A stretch of 64,000 bases of DNA from Cunninghamella blakesleeana (GCA_017871115.1 JAFCIZ010000006.1:3224001-3288000), one strand, 5' to 3'; counted from the first letter of the stretch, positions 55,501 through 64,000 are shown. Numbers and translations: made by a program. The notes: generated by a model from the sequence alone, not told the origin.

Positions 55501-56820
55501 TTATATGTCCAATCCATAGGTTTTATTTACGTGATTATTCCAATATACATCTGGTAATTGCAATATTTTTAGTCTGTTTCCGTGTATTCTTCTTAATTTT
55601 GTTCTTGTTGTATCCAAGGATTTTATTATATACGTGCCTTTTCCAAGTGATTGATGTATTGTATATTTTCCTTGCCACATATCGGAAATCTTACCAGACC
55701 AAGAATTTGATTTTATACCAGTATATAAAGTTACTATATCCCCAATTCTAAATGCTGGTTTCCATTCTCTATTACTGTTTAAAACCTTTTTATCAATAGC
55801 CCGTTTTTGGTTTTCTTGAGATTTTTCTATCATTTTTGCAGCTGTCGATCTTATCTGATTGAGTGATATAATTTCCTTATTTGTACGTAATTTTAATTGT
55901 GTATCAAAATTATAAGAATTAAAATCTATAGGTTTGTCATGTTGATCGAACGGGGTTTTAACATTATATCCGTAAGTTAAAAAGAATGGTGATTGTTGAG
56001 TAGATGCCTGTCTGATTGAACGATAAGCAAATAGAACTGATGGTAGATATTGGTCCCATATTGATTTTTCCGTGGAAGTTACCTTTTTTATAATAGACCC
56101 AAGTGTAGAATTAAATTTTTCAATTAATCCATTGGCTTGAGAATTTCCAACTGAGATTGTGTTGTGATGAATATTATATTGATAGCAAACTTTCTTTATA
56201 AGGTCACTGATAAATGGTTTACCATTGTCGGTTATAATTAAATGAGGAGTACCATGCCGACATATTATTTCTTCATAAATAAACAAAGCAACTTCGGATG
56301 TAGTTTGATAACGTAGCGCACGCGCTTCTACCCATTTTGTTAAATAATCTATTCCTGCAATAATATATCTATAACCGCCTTTAGATGTGGGAACATGTTT
56401 AACGTCTAATCCCCATTGTTCAAAAGGTTTTGACTTGACAGGTATTGGATATAAGAATTCATTTAACTTTCTTGAACCAGTTGATTGACATCTTGGACAT
56501 TTTTTTATATATATTTGTATATCTTTTGCCATGCCATCCCAATAATATCTTATAGATAGTTTATATAAAGTATTGTGATAACCTATATGACCACCTAAAG
56601 GATGTTGATGATACATATAAAGTGCTTCTATGGCTTCTTGTTTATTTAATACTTGTCTTAAGGTTTGGTGATAAATATTAAACTTATATAATTTATTATT
56701 GCGAATGATAAAGTTGTGTGAATTACGTTGTAAGTATCTTTTCATTTTTGCTGTTGTGTTTTCAGGTATTTTTAATGTAGTAAGATATTCTTTTAATTTA
56801 TCTATAGTTTGTTGGTCCAT
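55501..56820 (-). CDS. Stand-alone integrase ORF of element 4
   Basis: 439 aa, the same length as in element 1, with its own ATG (MDQQTIDKLKEYL). HHCC domain HQHPLGGHIG...C-P-R-C. DDE core GLDVKH, TDNGKPF, GLIEKFN. C-terminal GPY/F-like SWSGKISDMWQGKYTIHQSL. No chromodomain. Preceded by a 608-nt non-coding spacer after the RNase H stop. Confidence 0.92.
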   Translation of the reverse strand: MDQQTIDKLKEYLTTLKIPENTTAKMKRYLQRNSHNFIIRNNKLYKFNIYHQTLRQVLNKQEAIEALYMYHQHPLGGHIGYHNTLYKLSIRYYWDGMAKDIQIYIKKCPRCQSTGSRKLNEFLYPIPVKSKPFEQWGLDVKHVPTSKGGYRYIIAGIDYLTKWVEARALRYQTTSEVALFIYEEIICRHGTPHLIITDNGKPFISDLIKKVCYQYNIHHNTISVGNSQANGLIEKFNSTLGSIIKKVTSTEKSIWDQYLPSVLFAYRSIRQASTQQSPFFLTYGYNVKTPFDQHDKPIDFNSYNFDTQLKLRTNKEIISLNQIRSTAAKMIEKSQENQKRAIDKKVLNSNREWKPAFRIGDIVTLYTGIKSNSWSGKISDMWQGKYTIHQSLGKGTYIIKSLDTTRTKLRRIHGNRLKILQLPDVYWNNHVNKTYGLDI

Positions 56821-56985
56821 TTTTTTTTTTTTTTTTAAGTATAATTATATATATTTGTTGTTTTTATTATTGTTGTTAGATTTGTTGTTTAGGCTTTGTT
56901 GTAAGTTATTTTAATAATATAATTTAATAAGTGTTATTTATGTTGTAATAATTATGTATTTTGTTGGTTTGGATATAGCTTTTAA

Positions 56986-57007
56986 TGTCTTCAATCACCT
57001 TTGGACA
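56986..57007 (-). promoter_or_regulatory. Spacer hairpin, element 4 copy b
   Basis: Sense strand TGTC, 14-nt loop (CAA...TGAA), GACA, then TTAAAAGCT. The outer base pair is changed on both sides relative to CGTC/GACG. Confidence 0.6.
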
Positions 57008-57336
57008 AATAATAATGATATATATATATATATATATATATTTTTTTGTGTGTGTGTTTGTTTTTTTTTTTTTTTAATTTTGATATTGTTGAAATAATTG
57101 TTTGTTAAATAACTGTTATAAAAGATTTGTTGTAATATAAATAATTGTTGTATAAAGTAAAAATAATTGTTGTAAATAAATAAAATGTCTGTTGTAAATA
57201 AATAATATAACTATTGTAAAATATAACTTTTTGTTGTATGTGTTGTTGAAATAATAATAACTGTTGTAGAATGTTGTCTTTTGTAAAATAATTGTAATAT
57301 AATAAATTGTTATGTTAATATTTGTCTAGCTTTTAT

Positions 57337-57358
57337 CGTCTTCAATTTCCCTTGGACG
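57337..57358 (-). promoter_or_regulatory. Spacer hairpin, element 4 copy a
   Basis: Sense strand CGTC, 14-nt loop (CAA...TGAA), GACG, then ATAAAAGCT. Confidence 0.6.
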
Positions 57359-57428
57359 TATATTAAAAATATAATTTATAATAATTCTTTTTTTTTTTTT
57401 TTTTTAAATATTATTATTATTATTATTT

Positions 57429-60400
57429 TTAATACCCAAGTCTTGAAAGAAAATCTGCAGACTGTTGTTTTTTCCCACTACGATACTGTATTTCAAAATC
57501 ATAATCAGCCAAGTAAGTAATCCATCTTGCCACCATACCAGTAGGTTTAGGTGCTTTTATTAGCCATCGTAAAGGAGAATGATCAGAAAGGACTGTAAAC
57601 TTTTTTCCTAAAAGATATGGTCTAAAGGTTTGTAAACTCCATATGAGAGCCAGACATTCTAGTTTAGTTGCACTATAATTTTGTTCACTTTGCTTTAAAC
57701 CTCGGCTTGCATATACTACTGGATGTTCTTGATTGTCATCATCCAATTGTGAGAGTACACAGCCTAATCCTTCCATAGATGCATCACATACAATTATAAA
57801 TGGTTTATTAAAATCAGCCCTTTTAAGAATTGGTGCTTCTGTTAATTTTTGTTTTAAAAGTTCAAACGATTTTGTTGTTGTTTCAGTCCAAGGTGATTTA
57901 TTTTTTGTTTTTGTAACATCGTGTAAAGGTCTTGCTATTGCTGCAAAATTTTGTATGAATCGCCTGTAATAAGAAGCTAGTCCAATAAATCCTCTGGTTT
58001 GTTTAACTGTTATCGGTTGAGGAAAATCTTTTACTTTTTCTATTTTTGCTGGATCTGTTTTTATTCCATCTTGTGTTATTATATATCCCAGGAATTTTAA
58101 TTCATTTTTAAAGAAGACACATTTTTCTATATTAAAAAGTAGTCCACCTTTACGAGCACATTTGAATAATTCTTCTAAATCTATTAAATGTTGTTCTATA
58201 CTTTTTGAGTGTACATTCAAATCATCTATATAGGCTACTAGACATCTATTAATCATTGATCTAAAACATATATCTATTAACCGTTGGAATGTTGCAGGAC
58301 TATTAACTAAACCCATTGGTAGCATTTCATATTGATAAGTGCCAAATTTTGTGACGAATCCAGTTAGTTCTTTACTATTATTTTTTAGAGGTACTTGGTG
58401 AAATCCTGACCTAAGATCCAAAGCTGAAAATATACTTGAAGTACCAAGTTCATCAATAAGATCATCAATTCTAGGTAATGGGTAAGCATCTACTTTAGTT
58501 TGTGCATTTAATTTTCTATAGTCTACTACCATTCTGTAATCGCCATTTTTCTTCTTAACTAATATAATAGGAGCAGTATAAGGTGTATTAGCAGGCTTAA
58601 TTATTCCCAATTCACATAGTCGATCCAATTCCTTTTTTAAATATTCTTGTTCCATTGGACTCATACGATAAGGTCGATGTCTAATGGGTACTGTGTTATC
58701 TTGTAAAATTATATCATGTTCAATCATAGTAGTACATCCCATCCTATCATTGTTCCAGTCAAAAACATCTTGATAATGATTTATTAGTTTCCAAAATTTA
58801 ATTTTATAATCTTCAGGTATATTTCCAAGTTGTAGTTTTTCTTTAAGAGATTCATCCAGTGTTTCATCATCATCCATATTATCAATATTGAATAATTCTT
58901 CTGTTAGTCCATTCATGTCAAGTGATTCAACTATATCATAACCTTTCAGATCATCAGCTTCTAATACACATTCATTATTCATTAAATTATAATATTCACT
59001 AATTATATGATGAGGTGGTAAATCAATATCATTATCAGATCTATTAATTAAATTTAATGTAAATTCGTTTGGATTAGCAATAGCATTTTGATCATCTTGA
59101 GTAAGAAGTATAGGTTCAGATGTATGCATAGAAGGATTTACATAGAATTGACAATTTGTATGAGGAGGTATGGTCATCCCTTGAATACCAGTAGATATAA
59201 TTAAACTATTTTCATTTTGATTACGATCAATATTAATTCTAACGTCATCTTCCATATAATAATTTTCTTCATCAGAGTATTCATCATGTTCCCAATCATC
59301 ATCAGTTTCAGTGTCTGTTGTTGTTTCAAGATCACTATTTGTTGTATCAAAATTATTATCTATTTCGTTAGTATCCTTTGTTGTATTATCTTGTGTTGAG
59401 TTTGCAGATTGATAATTAATATTAATTGATTTAATTGTAACTAAAGGTTTATCTGTTTCTTTTAAAAATGTAATCGGTAATTCAGCTGATTTATGTTTAT
59501 ACAAAACTTTAAGAGTACTTGTTCTAAAATTTAGAAGAGCTTGAGCATGACTTAACCAATTGTTGCCTAAAACCAAGTGAGCAGGACATTTAGGTAATAC
59601 TTCCATATTAACAGGTATTATAATGTCAGGTGTTACTTGTATTTGTACATCATGTATTGTTCCAAGAGTTGCTTGTTTTGTACCATTTCCTAAAATAAAG
59701 ATATTAGTAGAAGGAGCATCAATTTGTAAACCTAATAATTTCATCATTGATTTTGACATGCAAGATTTCGAGGCACCGCTATCAATCAATCCTCTTATTC
59801 TTTTATCATTAATAATTAAACTTGTATAAGCTGCTGTTGTAGTAAGTTCTGTGTTAGTTAATGTATTTAATGGTATGTCTGTTGCAGTTGTATCAGTTTG
59901 ATCTTTTATTTTTGTTGCTTTTCTTTTAGGTCTACATGCAGTTAATAATTGACGTCGTAAAGTATGTGATGATTTAATTAAATCTCCAACATCAATATTA
60001 GCTTTTTGTTTAAAAACATCATCTACTATGTTATAGTTTATTTGCACTGGAGATGGTGGTTGTCGTTTTCGTTTTGTTTTATTTTCTGGTTCAATAATAT
60101 TATCTATAATATAATCATTAATCATATCTTGTTGGGATAATTGTTGTTCAGTAATATCTTCAATTAATTTAGATGTATTATTTATATTTAATTTTTGTTT
60201 TCCTTTGCTGATTGTTTTTGGAGTCTTAGAAGACGAAGGTATAACTGCAGGTGGTTTGTCTAATCTAGCTGCATAAAGATCTTCATCATCATAATGTGTA
60301 TATTCATTTTCATCCCATAATTCATGTTGATCAAATATTGCATTCATATTTTGTTGATTATTTTTTGTATTATTATCTTTTATATTGTTTTTATTATTTT

Positions 60401-60515
60401 TATAAAAGTTATTGTTATTATTTTGATTATTATTGCTAATATTATTATTATTGTTGTTAATGGATTTGTTATCAGGGACTTCCAATTGACCATTAGATGC
60501 AATTGCCCTGTCTAG
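57429..60515 (-). CDS. Pol ORF of element 4: protease, reverse transcriptase, RNase H
   Basis: About 1028 aa in the -1 frame after gag. Asn-rich N-terminus, protease LIDSGASKS with distal LVLGNNWL, RT with YRMVVDYRKLN, SALDLRSGFHQ, YIDDLNVHS and FLGYII, RNase H with VCDAS, ATKLECLALIW and SDHSPLRWL, ending FLSRLGY-stop. All catalytic motifs I can check are intact, unlike element 1 (FLVYII) and element 2 (DCG). Confidence 0.93.
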   Translation of the reverse strand, partial: LDRAIASNGQLEVPDNKSINNNNNNISNNNQNNNNNFYKNNKNNIKDNNTKNNQQNMNAIFDQHELWDENEYTHYDDEDLYAARLDKPPAVIPSSSKTPKTISKGKQKLNINNTSKLIEDITEQQLSQQDMINDYIIDNIIEPENKTKRKRQPPSPVQINYNIVDDVFKQKANIDVGDLIKSSHTLRRQLLTACRPKRKATKIKDQTDTTATDIPLNTLTNTELTTTAAYTSLIINDKRIRGLIDSGASKSCMSKSMMKLLGLQIDAPSTNIFILGNGTKQATLGTIHDVQIQVTPDIIIPVNMEVLPKCPAHLVLGNNWLSHAQALLNFRTSTLKVLYKHKSAELPITFLKETDKPLVTIKSININYQSANSTQDNTTKDTNEIDNNFDTTNSDLETTTDTETDDDWEHDEYSDEENYYMEDDVRINIDRNQNENSLIISTGIQGMTIPPHTNCQFYVNPSMHTSEPILLTQDDQNAIANPNEFTLNLINRSDNDIDLPPHHIISEYYNLMNNECVLEADDLKGYDIVESLDMNGLTEELFNIDNMDDDETLDESLKEKLQLGNIPEDYKIKFWKLINHYQDVFDWNNDRMGCTTMIEHDIILQDNTVPIRHRPYRMSPMEQEYLKKELDRLCELGIIKPANTPYTAPIILVKKKNGDYRMVVDYRKLNAQTKVDAYPLPRIDDLIDELGTSSIFSALDLRSGFHQVPLKNNSKELTGFVTKFGTYQYEMLPMGLVNSPATFQRLIDICFRSMINRCLVAYIDDLNVHSKSIEQHLIDLEELFKCARKGGLLFNIEKCVFFKNELKFLGYIITQDGIKTDPAKIEKVKDFPQPITVKQTRGFIGLASYYRRFIQNFAAIARPLHDVTKTKNKSPWTETTTKSFELLKQKLTEAPILKRADFNKPFIIVCDASMEGLGCVLSQLDDDNQEHPVVYASRGLKQSEQNYSATKLECLALIWSLQTFRPYLLGKKFTVLSDHSPLRWLIKAPKPTGMVARWITYLADYDFEIQYRSGKKQQSADFLSRLGY

Positions 60516-60521
60516 TTTTTT
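60474..60521 (-). promoter_or_regulatory. Programmed -1 frameshift signal, element 4
   Basis: A AAA AAC at 60515-60521 before the gag stop TAG, spacer TAGAC, then AGGGCAATTG, 11-nt loop, CAATTG, 5-nt bulge, CCCT (60474-60509). Confidence 0.85.
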
Positions 60522-61591
60522 GATTGATTTTGTTGATTATATTGTTGTTGATTGTTTAATTGTTGAGTATTTTGCTGCTGTGAATATTGTTGTTGATGTT
60601 GTTGTTGGTTAGATAAATAATTATGATTATTATTGTCATAATTATTATCTTGATTATATTGTTGATTGTTGTAACGTCTTGATCCATAGTTATTTTTATA
60701 TGGTCCATAATTATGAGGTCCATGGTAATTATTATAGTTATTACTTCTATTAGATTTCGATAGTTCATTTCGTACTATTTTAACAATATCATCACTGGTA
60801 AGGTTATCATTTTTAAGAGGTTTCTTTGTCGATTGATTCAATTGTTCCATTCTATCATTCATTTTCTTTTCCATGGTTTCCATATTAGTAACTAAACGTT
60901 CTAATAATGTTACAACTGGATCAGAATGAATAGACGATTTAGAATCCATGACACGTTGACTAGAATCCATCATTGTAAAAGAATCTACATTTCCAAGTGG
61001 ATAATTGTTCAATTGTACATCAGTACTAGAATAATTATGAGTAATACCATAAGTTTTATTAGCATTCCACCATGATTCTGCATACTTCAACCATTGTTGT
61101 TCGGTAATGGATCCATGTTCAATACAATGTTTACTGATGGCAGGTAATAATCCATAACGAAAACGCATCAATACAATGTCTTTGTCATCTTTTTTTGCTA
61201 ATCGCGCAACTTCTTGTAACCTTGAATAAAAATCACGTGGATGTTCATCAGTACCTTGACGCATATCATTAAGAATTAACTTATAAGATTCAAGTAGTTC
61301 TGGAGTTACAAACTTTTCTTCTAAAGCATCCATCGCTACATCAAAAGTTAAATTATCTTGAAGTTGATCTTTGAGCGAATCTAAATAAGTTTTAGCCGAT
61401 TTTCTAACTTGTATTTTCAATATAGCAAGTTTTCTACTATCTGTAGTATTATTAGAGAGTTCCAAGAATGTTTCTAAAATTTGTCTGAAGTGACGGAAGT
61501 CTTCACGTTCACCACCAGAAAAAGGAATAAGTTGAGGTTTGAAGTCCATGAATGGTTGTTTTTGAGCCAACACGGTATAATCGTAAGACAT
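60512..61591 (-). CDS. Gag of element 4
   Basis: 359 aa, close to Gag of element 1 (MSYDYTVLAQKQPF..., IPFSGGEREDFRHFRQILET, EHPRDFYSRLQEVARLA, ILMRFRYGL). The C-terminal 110 residues are Asn/Gln/Tyr-rich. No CCHC knuckle. It ends NQSKN-stop on the slippery site. Confidence 0.9.
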   Translation of the reverse strand: MSYDYTVLAQKQPFMDFKPQLIPFSGGEREDFRHFRQILETFLELSNNTTDSRKLAILKIQVRKSAKTYLDSLKDQLQDNLTFDVAMDALEEKFVTPELLESYKLILNDMRQGTDEHPRDFYSRLQEVARLAKKDDKDIVLMRFRYGLLPAISKHCIEHGSITEQQWLKYAESWWNANKTYGITHNYSSTDVQLNNYPLGNVDSFTMMDSSQRVMDSKSSIHSDPVVTLLERLVTNMETMEKKMNDRMEQLNQSTKKPLKNDNLTSDDIVKIVRNELSKSNRSNNYNNYHGPHNYGPYKNNYGSRRYNNQQYNQDNNYDNNNHNYLSNQQQHQQQYSQQQNTQQLNNQQQYNQQNQSKN

Positions 61592-61695
61592 CCTATAATT
61601 AATTATTTTCAGTTTGCTTGATTGTTTTTTAGTAGTTTATATAGAATGAATATCTTTCCCAGTAGTTATTGAAAGTATAAGCTTGTAGAAAAGAT

Positions 61696-61713
61696 CCCCG
61701 TCAGTGAGCACCA
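61696..61713 (-). other. Primer binding site, element 4
   Basis: Sense strand TGGTGCTCACTGACGGGG, one base different from elements 1 and 2, 4 nt after the LTR end. Confidence 0.7.
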
Positions 61714-61717
61714 AATA

Positions 61718-62485
61718 TGTTGTGTGGGTTTTTGTTTAAGATTTATTTTTTTTGAAATGAGGAATGAGTATTATAAGTAATATTTGATATGTATAATATA
61801 ATTCCAGTGAGCACCAGTTCCTGTTTTATAAGTAGAACGACTTAATATAAAGGAATAAAAAAATAAAATAAAATAAAGTAAAAAATAAAGAAATAAAAAA
61901 ATAAAAATTTTAAAAGGTGTAATATAATTGCAGGATTAAAGAGAGATTTCAGTAACCGCAATGTAAAATAAATATAATAAGAAAATTTAAAAAAAGTAAT
62001 TTAAATTTGAGTGGTTGAAAAATATTTAAGTAAATAAATATAAAAATGTAAAATAAAATAATATGGGTTGTTATAAAAAATAGATAAATTCAGTAACTTG
62101 AATGAGTTATAAGTAAAATAAGTTAAAATTATAAAATATGATTTATAAAGTGGACAAGTTCAATAATTATTTAATAGATAATAATTTATTATAAAAATTT
62201 GACAATTTTAAAAGAAAGAAAGAGAGAAAAATTGGTTCTATTTATATTTAAAAAAAAAATTAAAATTTATAAGGATCGGGTAAGGAACAAAAGCACCTTG
62301 GTGTTTTTGCACCTTTGGTGTTTTTGCACCTTTGGTGTTTTTGCACCTTGGTGTTTTTGCACCTTGGTGTTTTTGCACCTTGGTGTTTTTGCACCTTGGT
62401 GTTTTTGCACCTTGGTGTTTTTGCACCAGTAGCACAAAGCCAATCCAAAAAAGGAAAGAAAAATCAGAGAGCGTTATTGCTAACA
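61718..62485 (-). repeat. Element 4 right (5') LTR
   Basis: 768 bp with eight units of the 16-bp minisatellite (62293-62424), otherwise matching the left LTR by eye. The PBS-like block is at 61805-61817. Confidence 0.92.
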
Positions 62486-62994
62486 ATATGCAAATGAATT
62501 TAAAAGTCAGAGAGTAGATTATTATATAAAAAGAGTAATAATCAAATAAAGTAATAATAAAATTAAAAATAAAATATAAAAGTTTATATATGTTGTATAT
62601 AAATAAAAAGAGATTTCACTTAAGAAATAAAATATATTTGTTATAGTAATAAAAATGATTTCAATTAAGAAATTAGTATAAAGTTAAAATAAAATAAAAA
62701 AATTGGTTTGGACAAATAAAATATTTATTATATAAAGTATTATTTAAAAATATTATGTTTATATTTGACAAAGAAAAAAAACAAAAGAGAAAGAGAAATA
62801 TTCTTTCCTATTTATATTAAAACAAAAAATAAATTTTTTAGGGAGAGAAAGAGGAAAAAGGTTGTAGGAATTTGGTTGTAGAACTTTGGTTGTAGGAATT
62901 AAGTTGTAGGAATTTGGTTGTAGGAATTAGGTTGTAGAACTTTGGTTGTAGAACTTTGGTTGTAGAACTTTGGTTGTGAAAAAAATAAAATAAT

Positions 62995-63125
62995 TTAATC
63001 ACCGCCAACATCATCCGCTTGGACGACACCCTCACCACCAGGAGAAGATGGACCTCCATCGTTATTAACCTGAGCAACACCTACAAAAGTTAATTCTTCA
63101 CCATCAAGAATGGAATCTTTTCCCC
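62995..63125 (-). pseudogene. ORF4 C-terminal fragment of element 3
   Basis: Encodes GKDSILDGEELTFVGVAQ, then NNDGGPSSPGGEG as in element 1 ORF4, and ends ADDVGGD-stop inside the LTR. It is cut upstream by element 5 in the conserved GKD segment, so only about 43 residues remain here. Confidence 0.7.
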
Positions 63126-63532
63126 TGTTGAATTTATCAATTAAAATTATACAAAAAATTAAAAACAAAGAAATATTGTGAAACTTTTGGTTAACCTTTA
63201 TTCAAATGTAAAAGACAAGGGTTGTATTTATACCTTTTAGTGGATTGGTGACACTGGGCTTAGTTTATATGATATAATATGAAAATAGAATTATAAAGTT
63301 ATCTAGTAAAGGTAACGTGAATTAGAATGGAGTTTAAAGTGTGTCTGTGGTAATGGATCTGCGGGATTAGAAGATTTAAAGTTATAGCAATGCATAAGCT
63401 AATAGGAATAGATCATTTTGTATCAGGTACACAGTAGTGATTTTATAATAAATATTAAATATTTCATGTGTATTATAAGTGTATTATAATTATGAAGTCA
63501 TTTAATATTGTTATTATATGGTAAATACAACA
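63126..63532 (-). repeat. Element 5 3' LTR
   Basis: 407 bp; sense strand TGTTGTATTTACCATA...GATAAATTCAACA. A diverged copy in the other orientation is at 33951-34362. Confidence 0.85.
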
Positions 63533-63544
63533 TTACTCCCTTCC
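63533..63544 (-). other. Polypurine tract of element 5
   Basis: Sense strand GGAAGGGAGTAA immediately before the LTR start TGTTGTATTT. Confidence 0.75.
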
Positions 63545-63610
63545 AGGTTGAAGCAACCGTTAGAGTGTTGTACTTGTGAATTTTTTTAAGGAGTATAGTT
63601 GAAGAAAAGA

Positions 63611-63639
<29 letters not shown>

Positions 63640-63644
<5 letters not shown>

Positions 63645-64000
63645 CAAGCAGTTTTCTACGACCATGTTTTTTAATGACCGACGTGGCTTGTTTTCTTTTA
63701 AGAGGATTTCTCTTTTCATTTAAATTTTTCTTTTCTTTTTCTTTTAATATATTTATTCTTTTCCAATATGTATCAATGCAGTCTTGTGCATTTATATCGA
63801 TAGATTTTTCCCATGTATCATCTTCAGCAGAATAACCTTTCCATCTTATTTTATATTCTCTATTTTGTTCAGTGCCTCTATGGTTTATTATAGCTTCAAC
63901 TTCATAGATTTCATCAGTTGGAATGGTTTCATCGTGTGATATTAGTTTTAATTCTGATGGTGTATAATTTCTTGATGTTAATGCACCAGTCATATCTTTT
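63640..64000 (-). CDS. Pol C-terminus of element 5 with chromodomain (partial)
   Basis: The frame is open to the window edge; about 120 residues are visible. A chromodomain is recognisable: YEVEAIINHRGTEQ, then REYKIRWKGYSAEDDTWEK, with the aromatic cage-type Y, W and W positions (Y of YEVE, W of RWKGY, W of DDTWE). A basic Lys/Arg tail follows to the stop at 63640. In chromoviruses this domain at the integrase C-terminus guides insertion toward modified histones; that role is from family knowledge. The ATG at 63993 is internal, not the start. Confidence 0.88.

Larger units (their letters stand above)
56821..57428 (-). other. RNase H-integrase spacer of element 4
   Basis: 608 nt, A-rich with many ACAACA/ACAACAA repeats on the sense strand and two hairpins (56986-57007, 57337-57358). 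No ORF. Confidence 0.7.
53905..62485 (-). mobile_element. Ty3/gypsy-type LTR retrotransposon, element 4 (8.6 kb, complete)
   Basis: LTRs at 53905-54704 (800 bp) and 61718-62485 (768 bp). The 32-bp difference equals two units of a 16-bp minisatellite. The target duplication is ATAT (53901-53904 and 62486-62489), inside the LTR of element 3. All four ORFs are open: gag, PR-RT-RNase H, integrase, ORF4. This is the best candidate for an active copy in the window. Confidence 0.93.
53707..63125 (-). mobile_element. Element 3: LTR plus ORF4 fragment, split by elements 4 and 5
   Basis: The 3' LTR occupies 53707-53904 and 62490-63028 (737 bp without element 4). It is close to the element-1 LTR, with a different minisatellite (GGTTGTAGGAATT type). 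Beyond it the internal region begins with PPT and the C-terminal part of ORF4, which is cut at 63125 by element 5. The remaining genes would lie to the right of element 5, outside the window. Confidence 0.8.
63126..64000 (-). mobile_element. Element 5: chromodomain-type Ty3/gypsy retrotransposon, 3' end only
   Basis: 3' LTR (63126-63532), PPT (63533-63544) and the C-terminus of pol with a chromodomain; the rest is beyond the window. Inserted in ORF4 of element 3 after CCCC. It is a different clade from elements 1-4, which lack a chromodomain. Confidence 0.85.

Overview
The window looks like nuclear DNA of an early-diverging fungus, probably Mucoromycota. Evidence: very AT-rich sequence, short GT-AG introns in most protein genes, Asn/Gln-rich proteins, fungal-type gene families (AP-1-like bZIP factors, DASH and Mis12 kinetochore subunits, Pan1), and mitochondrial genes (OCT1, an NDUFA4/MLRQ-type protein) that argue against anaerobic AT-rich fungi. 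The taxon is inferred from gene content only.

Left part (1-31000): ordinary genes. In order: 5' part of a Mis13/DSN1 kinetochore gene (-, runs off the left edge), a divergent pair of paralogous bZIP factors sharing a 2.1 kb promoter region (-/+), a GATA-like zinc-finger protein (-), DASH subunit DUO1 (+), an NDUFA4/MLRQ-like protein (-), a 2127-aa, 18-exon XMAP215/ch-TOG protein (-), and a head-to-head PAN1 (-) / OCT1 (+) pair separated by 165 bp. Exon structures were assembled from splice signals with preserved phase, and all complete genes come out divisible by three.

Middle (31000-36600): gene-free, AT-rich, with a solo LTR, a tandem repeat array and a tRNA-Gly(GCC).

Right part (36624-64000): a stack of Ty3/gypsy-type LTR retrotransposons, all on the minus strand and nested in one another. 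Element 1 (36753-45475) sits in the left LTR of element 2 (36711-53641). Element 4 (53905-62485) sits in an LTR of element 3 (from 53707). Element 5, a chromodomain element, interrupts element 3 at 63126 and runs off the window. Each insertion whose two ends are visible has a 4-bp target duplication (CCTT, GTTG, ATAT) and equal or nearly equal LTRs, so the burst is recent.

Elements 1, 2 and 4 share an unusual four-ORF plan: gag; a protease-RT-RNase H ORF reached by an apparent -1 frameshift (A AAA AAC, 5-nt spacer, conserved stem-loop at the gag stop); a separate integrase ORF with its own ATG behind a 245-639 nt non-coding spacer; and an unrecognised ORF4 that ends inside the 3' LTR and carries the polypurine tract in its coding sequence. 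The spacer holds one to three copies of a small hairpin whose stem shows compensatory changes between families. These spacer hairpins, the stand-alone integrase and ORF4 are the best candidates for something undescribed here.
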